NCBI GenBank assembly: GCA_027451345.1
Contig: DAIDJO010000095.1
Span: 62,001 to 126,000 of the forward strand
Reading direction: 5' to 3'
From: Solirubrobacterales bacterium
GTDB lineage: Bacteria; Actinomycetota; Thermoleophilia; Solirubrobacterales; Solirubrobacteraceae
DNA length: 64,000 nucleotides
The notes below the pieces were generated by a model. It was not told where the DNA came from and searched no databases. It saw nothing but the letters and a program-made list of their open reading frames with translations. The translations under genes were made by a program, and so were the position numbers. Positions 16,579-25,166 of this stretch are shown here, in pieces (position 1 is the first letter of the stretch; the number at the start of each line of letters is the position of its first letter).

Positions 16579-17850
16579 CTATCGGATTCCGGCGAGCCGG
16601 GGCGAGAGCAGCCCGAGCAACGCCGCGGTTTGGTCCTGTCCGCCACCGGCGCGCAGCGCCCCCGCCAGCCGATCGGCGTTCTGATCGGTCGCGACCCGCG
16701 ACGGGTCGCTGCCGAGCCACCGGGCCCACGCGCACACGATCCGCAGCGCCGCCTCGGGGGACTCCCCCGCGTCGAGCGCCGCCTCGATCACCGGCACGAC
16801 CCGCTGGCGGAGCTTGTCGAGGCCGTCACCCGCGATCTGCGACAGCGGATAGCCCAGTCTCGGGTTGGCGAAGCGCTCGCGCGTCTCGCTCCGGTAGGCG
16901 TCGAGGTCCAGTTCGGCCGCGCGGGGCAACCGACGGACCACGAGGTCCCAGAACTCCTCGAGCGCGCGGACGAGCTCTCCGTCGGCAGTGGCCTCGGCGA
17001 CCGTCTCGTGTCCGCGCAGCAGACCGAGGTAGGCGAGCAGGGAGTGCCCGCCATTGAGCACCCACAGCTTGCGCAGCTCCCACGGCGCGATGTCATCGAC
17101 GAAGCGCGCCCCGGCGATCTCCCATTCCGGGCGACCCGCGGGGAACTCACCGGAGAGCACCCAGTCGCTGAACGGCTCGGTCACCACCGGCGCCTCGTCT
17201 CGCCACCCGAGGCGCTGCTCGACGAGCACACGATCGGCGTCGGTGATGCGGGGGGTGATGCGGTCGACCGAGGTGTCGACGAACGAGACCTCGCGGCTGA
17301 TCCAGCTCGCGCATTCCCGATCCAGCCGCTCGGCGGCTTCGAGCACCCGCTCGCGCAGCACCTGGCCGTTCTCGTGGAGGTTGTCGCAGCTCACCACGGC
17401 GAGCGGCGGCCCACCCCCGCGCCGCCGCGCCGCGAGCCCGAGCACCAGCCGCCCCACGGCGGAGGTGGCCGGATCGGTGGTCACCGGCGCATAGCCCGCC
17501 TCGGTGACGGTCAGCGTGACGAGCGCGGTCTGGGGCGCCGCGACGACCTCCACGAGGCGCTCGAGATCGGTGCCCGGTCGAACCTCGCCGATCACGTCGA
17601 TGAGCGTCAGACGGTCGTCCACCGGCCCGCGCTCGATCAGCGTGTAGAGACCCTGCTGCGCGCCCAGCTGCTCCGCCACGGCCGCGCGCCGCCCGGTGAA
17701 CGCGCAGATTCCCCACTGCGACTCCCGGTCGGCGACCGTCGTGTACCAGGCCTGATGGGCGCGGCTGAAATTCCCGACGCCGAGATGGACGATCCGCACC
17801 GGCCGGGCGGGCACCGGATGGGTGCTGCGATCGAGCAGGGGAGCCGGCAT
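16579..17850 (-). CDS. uxuB: Fructuronate reductase/mannitol dehydrogenase family protein
   Basis: A 423-aa polyol dehydrogenase of the UxuB/MtlK family. The N-terminal Rossmann motif reads HLGVGNFSRAHQAWY, and the active-site signature KLWVLNGGHSLLAYLG contains the conserved catalytic Lys and the N-x-x-H residues. UxuB reduces D-fructuronate to D-mannonate with NADH, feeding ManD, whose gene starts 9 nt downstream. Mannitol or tagaturonate are alternative substrates, but pairing with ManD supports fructuronate. The ATG follows the GntR stop by 3 nt. No fructuronate-forming isomerase (UxaC) was found in the window. Confidence 0.88.
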   Translation of the reverse strand: MPAPLLDRSTHPVPARPVRIVHLGVGNFSRAHQAWYTTVADRESQWGICAFTGRRAAVAEQLGAQQGLYTLIERGPVDDRLTLIDVIGEVRPGTDLERLVEVVAAPQTALVTLTVTEAGYAPVTTDPATSAVGRLVLGLAARRRGGGPPLAVVSCDNLHENGQVLRERVLEAAERLDRECASWISREVSFVDTSVDRITPRITDADRVLVEQRLGWRDEAPVVTEPFSDWVLSGEFPAGRPEWEIAGARFVDDIAPWELRKLWVLNGGHSLLAYLGLLRGHETVAEATADGELVRALEEFWDLVVRRLPRAAELDLDAYRSETRERFANPRLGYPLSQIAGDGLDKLRQRVVPVIEAALDAGESPEAALRIVCAWARWLGSDPSRVATDQNADRLAGALRAGGGQDQTAALLGLLSPRLAGIR

Positions 17851-17853
17851 CGC

Positions 17854-18621
17854 TCAGCCGTCCGCGGGCGCCGTCACCGATCGCTGCTCCCGGGCTTCAG
17901 CGGCCGCCGACGGTGCGGGCGAGCCGTGGGCGTCCGTCGCGCGATCGGAGCCGGTTGCCCAGATTCCGCGGATGTGGCCGATGTGGCGTGCCATCACAGC
18001 CCGTGCCCGTTCGGCATCGCGGGCGACGAGCGCGTTCAGAAGCTCGTCATGCTCCTGCGCCGAGGCGACCAACCTGTCCTGCGCAACGAGCTGCTCAAGC
18101 CCGTAGAGCCGCGTGCGATCGCGCAGGTGGCGCACGACCTCAACGAGCTCGAGGTTGCCGGCGAGAGCGAGCAGCCGCAGGTGGAAGCGACGGTCGGCGT
18201 CGAGGTAGCCGAGCAGGTCGCCCTCGCGCGCACAAGCGATGATCTGCTGTGCCACGGGGCGCAGCGCCTCGAGGGCACGCGGATCGGCGTCACGGGCGAG
18301 CCTCGCCACGGTGGGGACCTCGATCAGGGCGCGCAGCTCCGTGATCTCGTCGAGCATGCGGTCGGTGGGCTCGGTGACCCGGAAGCCGCGGTTGCGGACC
18401 GCCTCCACGAGCCCCTCCTTCGCCAGGTCGAGCATCGCCTCGCGCACCGGGGTGGCGGAGACGCCGAACTCGGCCGCCAGCATCGGCACCGAGTACACGA
18501 CGCCGGGCTTCATCCGGCCCGCGACCAGGGCCGCCCGCAGAGCTCCGACGACCTCGGCGCGCAGGCTGGGCCGATCCGCCAGCTGGGTGACCATCGTCGC
18601 GTCGGTGAGGTCCTTCGCCAT
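17854..18621 (-). CDS. GntR-family (FCD-type) transcription regulator
   Basis: A 255-aa regulator. The winged HTH is at residues ~20-85 (EVVGALRAALVAGRMKPG, FGVSATPVREAMLDLAKEGLV) and the FCD domain follows (LDADRRFHLRLLALAGN, EHDELLNALVARD). A low-complexity tail ends the protein. It sits inside the minus-strand array between the semialdehyde dehydrogenase and uronate genes, so it may sense a uronate or hydroxyproline metabolite and control an internal promoter. ATG 18619-18621 is used; a TTG at 18636, overlapping the preceding stop, is an alternative. Confidence 0.88.
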   Translation of the reverse strand: MAKDLTDATMVTQLADRPSLRAEVVGALRAALVAGRMKPGVVYSVPMLAAEFGVSATPVREAMLDLAKEGLVEAVRNRGFRVTEPTDRMLDEITELRALIEVPTVARLARDADPRALEALRPVAQQIIACAREGDLLGYLDADRRFHLRLLALAGNLELVEVVRHLRDRTRLYGLEQLVAQDRLVASAQEHDELLNALVARDAERARAVMARHIGHIRGIWATGSDRATDAHGSPAPSAAAEAREQRSVTAPADG

Positions 18622-18632
18622 GCCCGGTCCGA

Positions 18633-20015
18633 TCAACCCGCGTGCGGCGCCAGGCTGATGGTGTGAGTCGACGTGTAGAAGCCCAGCGCCGCCGTGCCCT
18701 GCTCGCGGGGACCGAAGCTCGAGGCCTTCTCGCCGCCGAACGGAGCGTAGAAGTCGACCCCGGCGGTGGGGCCGTTGACCTTCACCATCCCGGTGTCCAC
18801 GGCGGCCGCCGCGCGCAGGAGCTGATCGAGGTCACGGCCATGGATCGAGGTGACGAGTCCGAAGCGCACGCCGTTGGCGATCTGGATCGCCGCGTCGAGG
18901 CTCTCGGCGCGGCAGACGGCCGCGAGCGGGCCGAAGGTCTCCTCCTGCATGATCGGGTCGCTCGGATCCACGCGATCGACGAGGGTCGGCTGCACGAACC
19001 AGCCGTCCCGGTCGACGGCGGCTCCGCCCGTGAGCGTGCGGCCGCCCCCCGCCTCCGCTCTGCGAACCGCCTCGAGCACCCGGTCGCGGGCCGCCTGCGA
19101 GATCACCGGGCCGACGGCGACGCCGTCGGCGTACGGGTCTCCGGGAGCGAGTGCTCCGGTGCGCTCGATCAGCGCGTCGACGAAGGCATCGTTCTCCCCC
19201 ACGACAATCACCCGCCGGGTCGCGGTGCACTTCTGCCCCGCGTACCCCATCGCCGCCCCCGCGATCATCGCGGCGGTCCGCTCGGGATCGGCGTCGGGCA
19301 GCACGATCGCGGCGTTCTGCCCGCCCATCTCGGCCTGCACGGGGACCCCACGACCGGTCGCCTGAGCCGTGACGTGCGCGCCGACGGCCACCGAGCCCGT
19401 GAACGAGACGACGTCGGACTCCGCCACGACCGCCTCGCCGGTCTCCGCCTCGCCTGGGGCCACGGCGAACAGCCCGTCGGGAACGTGGCGGGCGATGAGG
19501 CCCTCGAGAAACTGGGCGGTCCCGAGGGCGTCGGGCGATGGCTTGAGCAGCACGGCGTTGCCGCAGACCAGGGCTGGAGCGCTCTTCCACAGGGGGATCG
19601 CGATCGGGAAGTTCCACGGCGTGATCAGCCCGGCCAGCCCGTGGGGACGGCGCTCGGTGTAGAGCAGCCAGCCGAGCGACGCCGGCAGCAGGTCGCCGGT
19701 CGAGGCAAAGGCCGCCTGCGCGTAGTACTCGAGGATGGCGATCCCACGGTCCACCTCTCCCATCGCCTCGCCCCGCGGCTTGCCGACCTCGCGAATGATC
19801 AGCTCGACCGCCTCCTGGCGTCGGTCGCGCAGGTCGCGCGCGGCGCCGGCCAGCGCGGCACAGCGACCGGCGGCGCCGGTCGCTCGCCACTCGCGCTGCG
19901 CCTCGCGCGCACGTGCGGCGAGGCCGGCGACGGCGCGCGGGTCGAGCGCGCCGGCCTCGGCGATGACATCGTTCGGTGCCTGGGGTGAGGTGGATGTGAC
20001 GTGTGAGGTGCTCAT
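18633..20015 (-). CDS. Aldehyde dehydrogenase, probable alpha-ketoglutaric semialdehyde dehydrogenase
   Basis: A 460-aa ALDH. Substrate-pocket Asn135 ([10 protein letters not shown]), general-base Glu229 (EMGGQNAAI) and nucleophile Cys263 (GQKCTATRR) are all present, as is the cofactor segment LLKPSP. Its position directly after the hydroxyproline epimerase (ATGA overlap) makes 2,5-dioxovalerate (alpha-ketoglutaric semialdehyde) the likely substrate, oxidised to alpha-ketoglutarate as the last step of hydroxyproline breakdown. The same activity also serves some sugar-acid routes through 2-keto-3-deoxy acids. Family membership is certain; the substrate is inferred from context. Confidence 0.92.
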   Translation of the reverse strand: MSTSHVTSTSPQAPNDVIAEAGALDPRAVAGLAARAREAQREWRATGAAGRCAALAGAARDLRDRRQEAVELIIREVGKPRGEAMGEVDRGIAILEYYAQAAFASTGDLLPASLGWLLYTERRPHGLAGLITPWNFPIAIPLWKSAPALVCGNAVLLKPSPDALGTAQFLEGLIARHVPDGLFAVAPGEAETGEAVVAESDVVSFTGSVAVGAHVTAQATGRGVPVQAEMGGQNAAIVLPDADPERTAAMIAGAAMGYAGQKCTATRRVIVVGENDAFVDALIERTGALAPGDPYADGVAVGPVISQAARDRVLEAVRRAEAGGGRTLTGGAAVDRDGWFVQPTLVDRVDPSDPIMQEETFGPLAAVCRAESLDAAIQIANGVRFGLVTSIHGRDLDQLLRAAAAVDTGMVKVNGPTAGVDFYAPFGGEKASSFGPREQGTAALGFYTSTHTISLAPHAG

Positions 20016-21013
20016 AGGAGGAAGCCTGCCGGGAACGGGTCGTCGGGCGCGAGCATGTACTGGGCGGTGCCCGTGATCCACGCGCGTCCGGTGATGGTCG
20101 GAATGACGGCCGGCAGATCGCCGACCGTGGTCTCCTCCACCAACCGCCCGATGAAGCGGCTGCCGATGAAGGATTCGTTGATGAACTCGTCGCCGATCGC
20201 CAGCAGCTTGCGGGCGTGGAGCTGCGCCATGCGAGCCGAGGTGCCGGTGCCGCAGGGCGACCGATCGAACCAGCCTGGATGGATCGCCATCGCGTGACGG
20301 GAGTGCCGCTCGTCGGAGCCCGGCGCGAGCAGGTTCACGTGATGGCACCCGCGGATCTCCGGGTTGACCGGATGCACGGGCTCCGCCTGCTCGTTGATGG
20401 CGGACATGATCGCCAGCCCCGCCTCCAGCAGCTCCTGCTTGCGGCCGCGCTCGAACGGGAGGCCCAGCTTCTCGAGCTCGGTGATCGCGTAGAAGTTGCC
20501 GCCGAAGGCGATGTCGTACTCGACGTCGCCCAGGCCCGGGACGGTGACGTGCCGGTCGAGGCCGAGCGAGAACGCGGGGACGTTGCGGATCGTGACCGCC
20601 CGCGCCGCACCGTGCTCAACGGCGACGCTCGCCTCCACCAGTCCGGCGGGAGTGTCGAGGCGAATCGTCGTCACGGGCTCGGTGACGGTCACCATGCCGG
20701 TCTCGACCAGAACGGTGCAGACACCGATCGTGCCATGGCCGCACATGGGCAGGCAGCCGCTGACCTCGATGAACAGCACACCCCAGTCGGCGTCGGGCCG
20801 CGTGGGCGGTTGCAGGATGGCGCCGCTCATCGAGGCGTGCCCCCGGGGCTCGTACATGAGCAGCGTCCTCAGATCATCCATGTGCTCGAGGAAGTGACGG
20901 CGCCGGTCGAACATCGTCGTCCCCGGGATCACGCCCACGCCTCCGACGATGACGCGCGTCGGCATGCCCTCGGTGTGCGAGTCGACGGCGTGAACGACCC
21001 GTTGTGCCCGCAT
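20012..21013 (-). CDS. Proline racemase family: 4-hydroxyproline 2-epimerase
   Basis: A 333-aa protein of the proline racemase superfamily. Both catalytic cysteines are present: Cys91 (LPMCGHGTIG) and Cys254 (RSPCGTGTSA). This Cys/Cys pair marks epimerases/racemases, whereas 3-hydroxyproline dehydratases carry a Thr at the second site. The N-terminal DSHTEGMPTRV is also typical. The reaction would be trans-4-hydroxy-L-proline to cis-4-hydroxy-D-proline, the entry step of the pathway encoded by the neighbours: three-subunit D-hydroxyproline dehydrogenase, DapA-like deaminase and semialdehyde dehydrogenase. Proline racemization is less likely in this context. Confidence 0.93.
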   Translation of the reverse strand: MRAQRVVHAVDSHTEGMPTRVIVGGVGVIPGTTMFDRRRHFLEHMDDLRTLLMYEPRGHASMSGAILQPPTRPDADWGVLFIEVSGCLPMCGHGTIGVCTVLVETGMVTVTEPVTTIRLDTPAGLVEASVAVEHGAARAVTIRNVPAFSLGLDRHVTVPGLGDVEYDIAFGGNFYAITELEKLGLPFERGRKQELLEAGLAIMSAINEQAEPVHPVNPEIRGCHHVNLLAPGSDERHSRHAMAIHPGWFDRSPCGTGTSARMAQLHARKLLAIGDEFINESFIGSRFIGRLVEETTVGDLPAVIPTITGRAWITGTAQYMLAPDDPFPAGFLL

Positions 21014-21016
21014 GGT

Positions 21017-21901
21017 CTAGCGCGCTGCCTGTGCGAGCGCCCTCTCGGTCGCCGCGCGCACGAGCGCCTCGTGCTCCGGCGTGAGCGGCACGCGCGGCGG
21101 ACGGCAGGCGCCGCCGTGGCGTCCGACGAGGTCCATGGAGAGCTTGATGGCCTGCACGAACTCAACCCGCGAGTCCCACCGCAGCAGCGGGTGCAGCAGG
21201 CGGTAGAGCGGGACCGCGCGGTCCAGATCGCCGGCGACGCATGCCTCGTACAGGTCGACGCAGCTCCGCGGGAACGCGTTGGTGAAGCCGGAGATCCAAC
21301 CCTTCGCGCCGGCGAGGGCGAGTTCGAGCACGACGTCGTCGGCGCCGATCAGGACATCCAGCTCGGGCGCCAGCTCGGCGATCTGATACGGGCGGCGAGG
21401 GTCACCGGAGAACTCCTTGACGGCGACGATCAGCTCCGCCGCACTCAGCTGTGCGAGCAGCTCGGGCGTCAGATCGACCTTCGTGTCGATCGGATTGTTG
21501 TAGGCGACGATCGGGATGCCGACCTTCGCCACCTCCTCGTAGTGCTGGAGGACCGCACGGGGATCGGCGCGGTAGGCGTTGGGCGGCAGCAGCATCACGG
21601 CCGGGCAGCCGGCCTCCGCGGCCTGCTCGGCCCAGCGGCGCGACTCGAGCGCGCCGTACGCGCCGATCCCCGGGACGATCGAAAAGCCGGCGGGGGCCGC
21701 CTGGACGGCGACCTCAACGACCTTCGCGCGCTCCTCCGGCGTCAGCGTCGGGTACTCGCCGAGCGAGCCGTTGGGGGTCGCGCCGTGGCATCCGTTCTCC
21801 GCCAGCCAGGCGATGTGCTCGCCGAAGCGATCGAAGTCGATCGACAGGTCGTCGTGAAACGGAAGGGCGGTTGCGACGAGTACTCCATGCCACGGTTGCA
21901 A
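21017..21901 (-). CDS. DapA/NAL superfamily lyase, probable Pyr4H2C deaminase
   Basis: A 294-aa TIM-barrel protein of the dihydrodipicolinate synthase superfamily. Schiff-base Lys162 (VAVKEFSGD) and Tyr134 (IVAYNNP) are present, with the N-terminal TPNGSLGEYPTLT loop. In a hydroxyproline cluster this family supplies delta1-pyrroline-4-hydroxy-2-carboxylate deaminase, giving alpha-ketoglutaric semialdehyde. The TTG start has GGAGAG upstream, and a TATATT -10-like element lies ~55 nt upstream, so an internal promoter is possible. A keto-deoxy sugar acid aldolase or dehydratase is the alternative. Confidence 0.88.
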   Translation of the reverse strand: MQPWHGVLVATALPFHDDLSIDFDRFGEHIAWLAENGCHGATPNGSLGEYPTLTPEERAKVVEVAVQAAPAGFSIVPGIGAYGALESRRWAEQAAEAGCPAVMLLPPNAYRADPRAVLQHYEEVAKVGIPIVAYNNPIDTKVDLTPELLAQLSAAELIVAVKEFSGDPRRPYQIAELAPELDVLIGADDVVLELALAGAKGWISGFTNAFPRSCVDLYEACVAGDLDRAVPLYRLLHPLLRWDSRVEFVQAIKLSMDLVGRHGGACRPPRVPLTPEHEALVRAATERALAQAAR

Positions 21902-21954
21902 AGGTCTCTCTCCCAGTCTTGCGGTCAGGCGCCGAACAGGCGAAGGTCAGCGGT

Positions 21955-21960
21955 AATATA
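21955..21960 (-). promoter_or_regulatory. Internal -10-like element before the hydroxyproline genes
   Basis: TATATT on the minus strand, 54 nt before the DapA-like TTG start, in the only A+T-rich spot of the 66-bp gap. No good -35 hexamer was found at the expected distance, so an activator or a sigma-factor variation would be needed. Confidence 0.3.
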
Positions 21961-21967
21961 GCACCCA

Positions 21968-23635
21968 TCACACAGCACGATTGTCGGCCCGGTCGGCGGC
22001 CCGATTGTCGGCCCGGTCGGCGGCCCGGTCGTCAGTCCCGGCGACGGTCCCGGCGTCGGTCCCTGGAGCAGGGTTGGGCGCGCCATCGTCGGGGCGCCCT
22101 CGATTGGTCGCCGGCGGGGTGGGCGTGGCGAACGCCGCCAGGTGGCGCAACGGAACCGGACTGCCGAGCGGCCGCCGGGACAGCGCGATCAGGTCCTCCT
22201 GCCCGGGGTCCGGCCCCACGGCCAGCTCGGCGCTCCCACCACCGGCCGGCGCCGCCGCCGCGCGTCGGGAGGCGGCCAGGCGGGCCACCGCGGCGCCGCA
22301 GATCCGACCCTGGCACAGGCCCATCCCGGGGCGGGCGAGGAGTTTGACCGTACGGGCGTCACCGGACCCGAGATCGTCCAGCGCCCCCCGGACGCGCGCA
22401 TAGGGAACCTCCTCACACCGGCAGATGATCGTCTCAGCCTCCAGCCACTCCTCCCATCCGGGCTGGATCGAGAAGACGCCGTTCACCCCGGCGGCAAAGG
22501 CGAGCAGGCTCCGGCGCCGGGCCTCGAGCAGCCGCCGCCGTGCCCGAGGCGCCCGCCGGCCGCGGCGGTTGGCCGCACCGCGGGCGCCCCGCCGCAGATC
22601 CTCGATCACCGCGGCGCCACACAGCTCGCCCTCGATCAGCGCCAGGTCGGCGCCGCCGACGCCGGTCGTCTCCCCGGCGGCGTAGATGCCGGAGACGGAG
22701 GTGCGACCAGCCGGGTCGGTCCCGACGACGAGCGAACCGTCGGAGCCGACCGCGGTCGCGCAGCCCGCCGCGAGCGCCAGCTCGATCTGCGGCGTGAAAC
22801 CGTACCCCACGGTGAGCAGGTCGCACGCGACCTCGCGCTCGCTTCCCGGGACCACCCGCCAGGCCGCGTCGACGCGGGCGACGATGACGCTGCGCAGGCG
22901 CTCCCGGCCGTGGGCGGCGATCACCGCGTGCCCGGTGCTGACGGTCACGTGATGGCGTCGCAGACGCGTGCCGTACCCGACCGCCTCGGGCAGCTTGCCC
23001 ACGCCCGCGACCGTCGCGCCCGGTCGACCGAGCATGCGCCAGGGGGCGTTCGGCTCGACGATCTCCACCACGTCCACCCCGGCGGCGAGGAGCGTGTCGG
23101 CCACGGGGAGCAGGAACGGGCCCGTCCCCGCCACGACGGCTCGCCGACCCGGGGCGACCCCCGAGCCCTTCAGCAGGGACTGAGCGCCGCCCCCCGCCAT
23201 CACCCCGGGCAGGGTCCAGCCGGGGAACGGGAGCTGCCGATCGTGCGCGCCGGTCGCCACGATAACGGCGCGCGCCCGGGCGCTGTAGGGCAGCCGCACG
23301 CGCTCTCCGCCGATGGCGTGCACGACGCAGACGGAGCCGGCGCGCTCGAGCGACCAGACGGTCTGGCTGGCCCGGTGGATGATGCGTCCACCGCGAACGT
23401 GGGCGTTGATGCGGGCGCGAAGCTTGACGAACCTGGCCCAGCCGTGGTGGTGGGAGCCGGCACCGTCCTCCTCCGCCTCGTCGGCGAGGTGCCGCCAGTA
23501 CTGGCCGCCGATCCGCTCGGCCATGTCGAGCAGCAGCACGGAGAGGCCCGCGTCGGCGGCCGTGACCGACGCGGCGAGCCCGGCCGGACCGGCGCCGATC
23601 ACGGCCAGGTCGACCGGGTGCTCAGTCGGCGCCAT
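21968..23635 (-). CDS. D-hydroxyproline dehydrogenase alpha-type subunit (FAD/NAD + BFD-like)
   Basis: A 555-aa flavoprotein. Residues 1-40 hold a Rossmann motif (VIGAGPAGLAASVTAADAG) for FAD, a second nucleotide-binding region follows, and the C-terminal part (~398-445) has IICRCEEV...GLCQGRICG, the four-cysteine BFD-like [2Fe-2S] motif found in HcnB/opine-oxidase and D-hydroxyproline dehydrogenase alpha subunits. With the ferredoxin-like and DadA-like proteins encoded around it, it forms a heteromeric membrane-independent dehydrogenase oxidising cis-4-hydroxy-D-proline. The last ~35 residues are a low-complexity D/R/A/N tail encoded by 24-bp tandem repeats. It overlaps the ferredoxin-like gene by 14 nt. 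Confidence 0.9.
   Translation of the reverse strand: MAPTEHPVDLAVIGAGPAGLAASVTAADAGLSVLLLDMAERIGGQYWRHLADEAEEDGAGSHHHGWARFVKLRARINAHVRGGRIIHRASQTVWSLERAGSVCVVHAIGGERVRLPYSARARAVIVATGAHDRQLPFPGWTLPGVMAGGGAQSLLKGSGVAPGRRAVVAGTGPFLLPVADTLLAAGVDVVEIVEPNAPWRMLGRPGATVAGVGKLPEAVGYGTRLRRHHVTVSTGHAVIAAHGRERLRSVIVARVDAAWRVVPGSEREVACDLLTVGYGFTPQIELALAAGCATAVGSDGSLVVGTDPAGRTSVSGIYAAGETTGVGGADLALIEGELCGAAVIEDLRRGARGAANRRGRRAPRARRRLLEARRRSLLAFAAGVNGVFSIQPGWEEWLEAETIICRCEEVPYARVRGALDDLGSGDARTVKLLARPGMGLCQGRICGAAVARLAASRRAAAAPAGGGSAELAVGPDPGQEDLIALSRRPLGSPVPLRHLAAFATPTPPATNRGRPDDGAPNPAPGTDAGTVAGTDDRAADRADNRAADRADNRAV
21978..22025. repeat. 24-bp tandem repeat in gene 3' end
   Basis: Two perfect 24-bp copies (21978-22001 and 22002-22025) and a degenerate third start (22026 on). 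In frame they encode an AADRADNR octapeptide twice at the C-terminus of the dehydrogenase alpha subunit. The repeat lies just upstream of the candidate internal promoter at 21955. Confidence 0.9.
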
Positions 23636-23909
23636 CAGCCCCTCCCGGTCCGCCCTCGCTGCGGATGTCGTCGCCCGGTGCGGCCGTCACGAGGCAGGCT
23701 CGGACCGATCGCTGCCCGTTCAGTGTCACGAGACAGTCGAAGCACACGCCGATGCCACAGAAGACCCCGCGGGGCCGCTGATCGACCCTCGTGGTGCGCC
23801 ACGCGGTGCGGCCCGACGCGATCAGGGCGGCCGCGATGGTCTGACCCGAGCTGACCATCACCTCCTCACCGTCGAGCGTGACGGCGAAGCGCGCCGAGGG
23901 CTCAGACAC
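23622..23909 (-). CDS. (2Fe-2S) ferredoxin-like subunit of D-hydroxyproline dehydrogenase
   Basis: A 95-aa plant-type ferredoxin-domain protein. Cysteines 51, 56, 59 and 72 form C-x4-C-x2-C-x12-C (VFCGIGVCFDCL...RACL), a [2Fe-2S] site as in sarcosine oxidase alpha N-termini and HcnA. It passes electrons between the two flavoprotein subunits. The GTG start lies inside the end of the beta subunit gene (8-nt overlap), and its end overlaps the alpha subunit by 14 nt; such tight packing suggests fixed stoichiometry. Confidence 0.93.
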   Translation of the reverse strand: MSEPSARFAVTLDGEEVMVSSGQTIAAALIASGRTAWRTTRVDQRPRGVFCGIGVCFDCLVTLNGQRSVRACLVTAAPGDDIRSEGGPGGADGAD

Positions 23910-25083
23910 GGACGCTCATCTCCTCGAACCGGCCGGCCGCGAACGGATCGAGGGGGAGCTCCGTCGGACGGCCGGCGGCAGCCTGCGCCACGACCAGCCC
24001 GGTGGCGGCGGCCAGACCGATCCCCGCCCCCTCGTGACCGCAGGCGTGGATCAGGCCCGGGACGCGCGGATCGGGGCCGATCACCGGCAGGTGATCCGGG
24101 CAGTACGGCCTGAACCCGCAGTAGCTGCGCAGCGCCCGGGTCTCGGCCAGGAACGGAAAGATCGCGATCGCGCCGGCGGCGATGCGGCCGATCGCCTCCC
24201 ATGACACGCTCCGGTCGAACCCGACGCGCTCACGGGTCGCGCCGATCAGGACGGTGCCACCACGGGTGCCCTCGACGACCGTCGAGACCTCGAGTCCCTC
24301 CTCCGAGCTCGCGACGTTCGCGACGTACTCAGCCGTGTAGACCTTGTGGCGGATGGTCATCGGCGGCAGCGGCTCGGTGACGAGGATGAACCCACGCCGC
24401 GGGAGGATCGGCAGCTCCGTTCCCGCGAGCCCCGCCACGACCCCGCCCCAGGTGCCGGCCGCGTTGACCACGATCGGCGCAGTGAGCGGACCGGCGGAGG
24501 TCCTCACACCCGTCACCCGCCCATCGGAGCCCCGGGAGATCTCCGTCACCTCGCAGCCGGTGCGCAGCTCCGCCCCGCGCCGGCGCGCCGCGGCCAACAG
24601 CTGCGCGGCGGCCAGCATCGGCTGAACCTGCATGTCCTGGGGGTAGAGGACCCCACCGACCACCTCGGGAGAGAGGTGCGGCTCCAGTTCGCGCAGCTCC
24701 GCCCGGGTGACCGGGACCGTCTCGACGCCCCGGTCCCGCTGCGCATGGGCGAGCGTCGCCAGCGCATCGAGGGCCGGCGCCGAGGCCGCAACGACGAGGC
24801 CGCCCTTCAGCTCGAGCTCCATCGCCTCCCCGAGATCGGACCCGAGCTCGCGCCACAGCCGGTTCGAGAGCAGCGCCAGATCCAGTTCGGGTCCCGGCTC
24901 CTTGTCCGAGACGAGGATGTTCCCCTCCCCGGCCCCGGTGGTGCCGCCGGCCACCCAGCCGCGGTCCAGAACGGCGACGGACGCCCCCTCGGCGCTCAGA
25001 TAGTGGGCGCAGCAGGCTCCGACGACGCCTGCCCCGATCACGATCGCGTCAAATGCCGCAGCCACGCGCGAGTAGTGTTGCAC
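23902..25083 (-). CDS. D-hydroxyproline dehydrogenase beta-type subunit (DadA-like FAD oxidase)
   Basis: A 393-aa DAO/DadA-family flavoenzyme. The FAD motif IVIGAGVVGACCAHYL is near residue 15, and the C-terminal FAD-contacting region reads HACGHEGAGIGLAAATG. This subunit would carry the active site that oxidises the C-N bond of cis-4-hydroxy-D-proline to the pyrroline. The GTG at 25081-25083 starts MQHYSRV; GTG at 25065 is an alternative. Glycine/sarcosine-type substrates are possible for the family, but the flanking epimerase, deaminase and semialdehyde dehydrogenase favour D-hydroxyproline. Confidence 0.9.
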   Translation of the reverse strand: MQHYSRVAAAFDAIVIGAGVVGACCAHYLSAEGASVAVLDRGWVAGGTTGAGEGNILVSDKEPGPELDLALLSNRLWRELGSDLGEAMELELKGGLVVAASAPALDALATLAHAQRDRGVETVPVTRAELRELEPHLSPEVVGGVLYPQDMQVQPMLAAAQLLAAARRRGAELRTGCEVTEISRGSDGRVTGVRTSAGPLTAPIVVNAAGTWGGVVAGLAGTELPILPRRGFILVTEPLPPMTIRHKVYTAEYVANVASSEEGLEVSTVVEGTRGGTVLIGATRERVGFDRSVSWEAIGRIAAGAIAIFPFLAETRALRSYCGFRPYCPDHLPVIGPDPRVPGLIHACGHEGAGIGLAAATGLVVAQAAAGRPTELPLDPFAAGRFEEMSVRV

Positions 25084-25138
25084 ACGTCACATGCCAGGAC
25101 CGTTGGGCGGCTGCTCGACGCGTGGCGCGATCCCGCCC

Positions 25139-25152
25139 CGGACCACGGTCCG
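25139..25152. promoter_or_regulatory. Palindrome in an 83-bp intra-array gap
   Basis: CGGACC-AC-GGTCCG between the aminotransferase stop and the D-hydroxyproline dehydrogenase beta gene. It could be an operator or a weak hairpin that separates expression of the hydroxyproline genes from the genes upstream. Confidence 0.3.
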
Positions 25153-25166
25153 CCGCGCGCGCGGCC

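Noticed and set aside
16387-18666. 759-codon plus-strand open frame across the ManD/UxuB/GntR region
   Set aside because: Antisense shadow of three well-supported minus-strand genes; its translation is low-complexity R/E/G-rich with no domain. Long spurious frames are normal at this G+C content.
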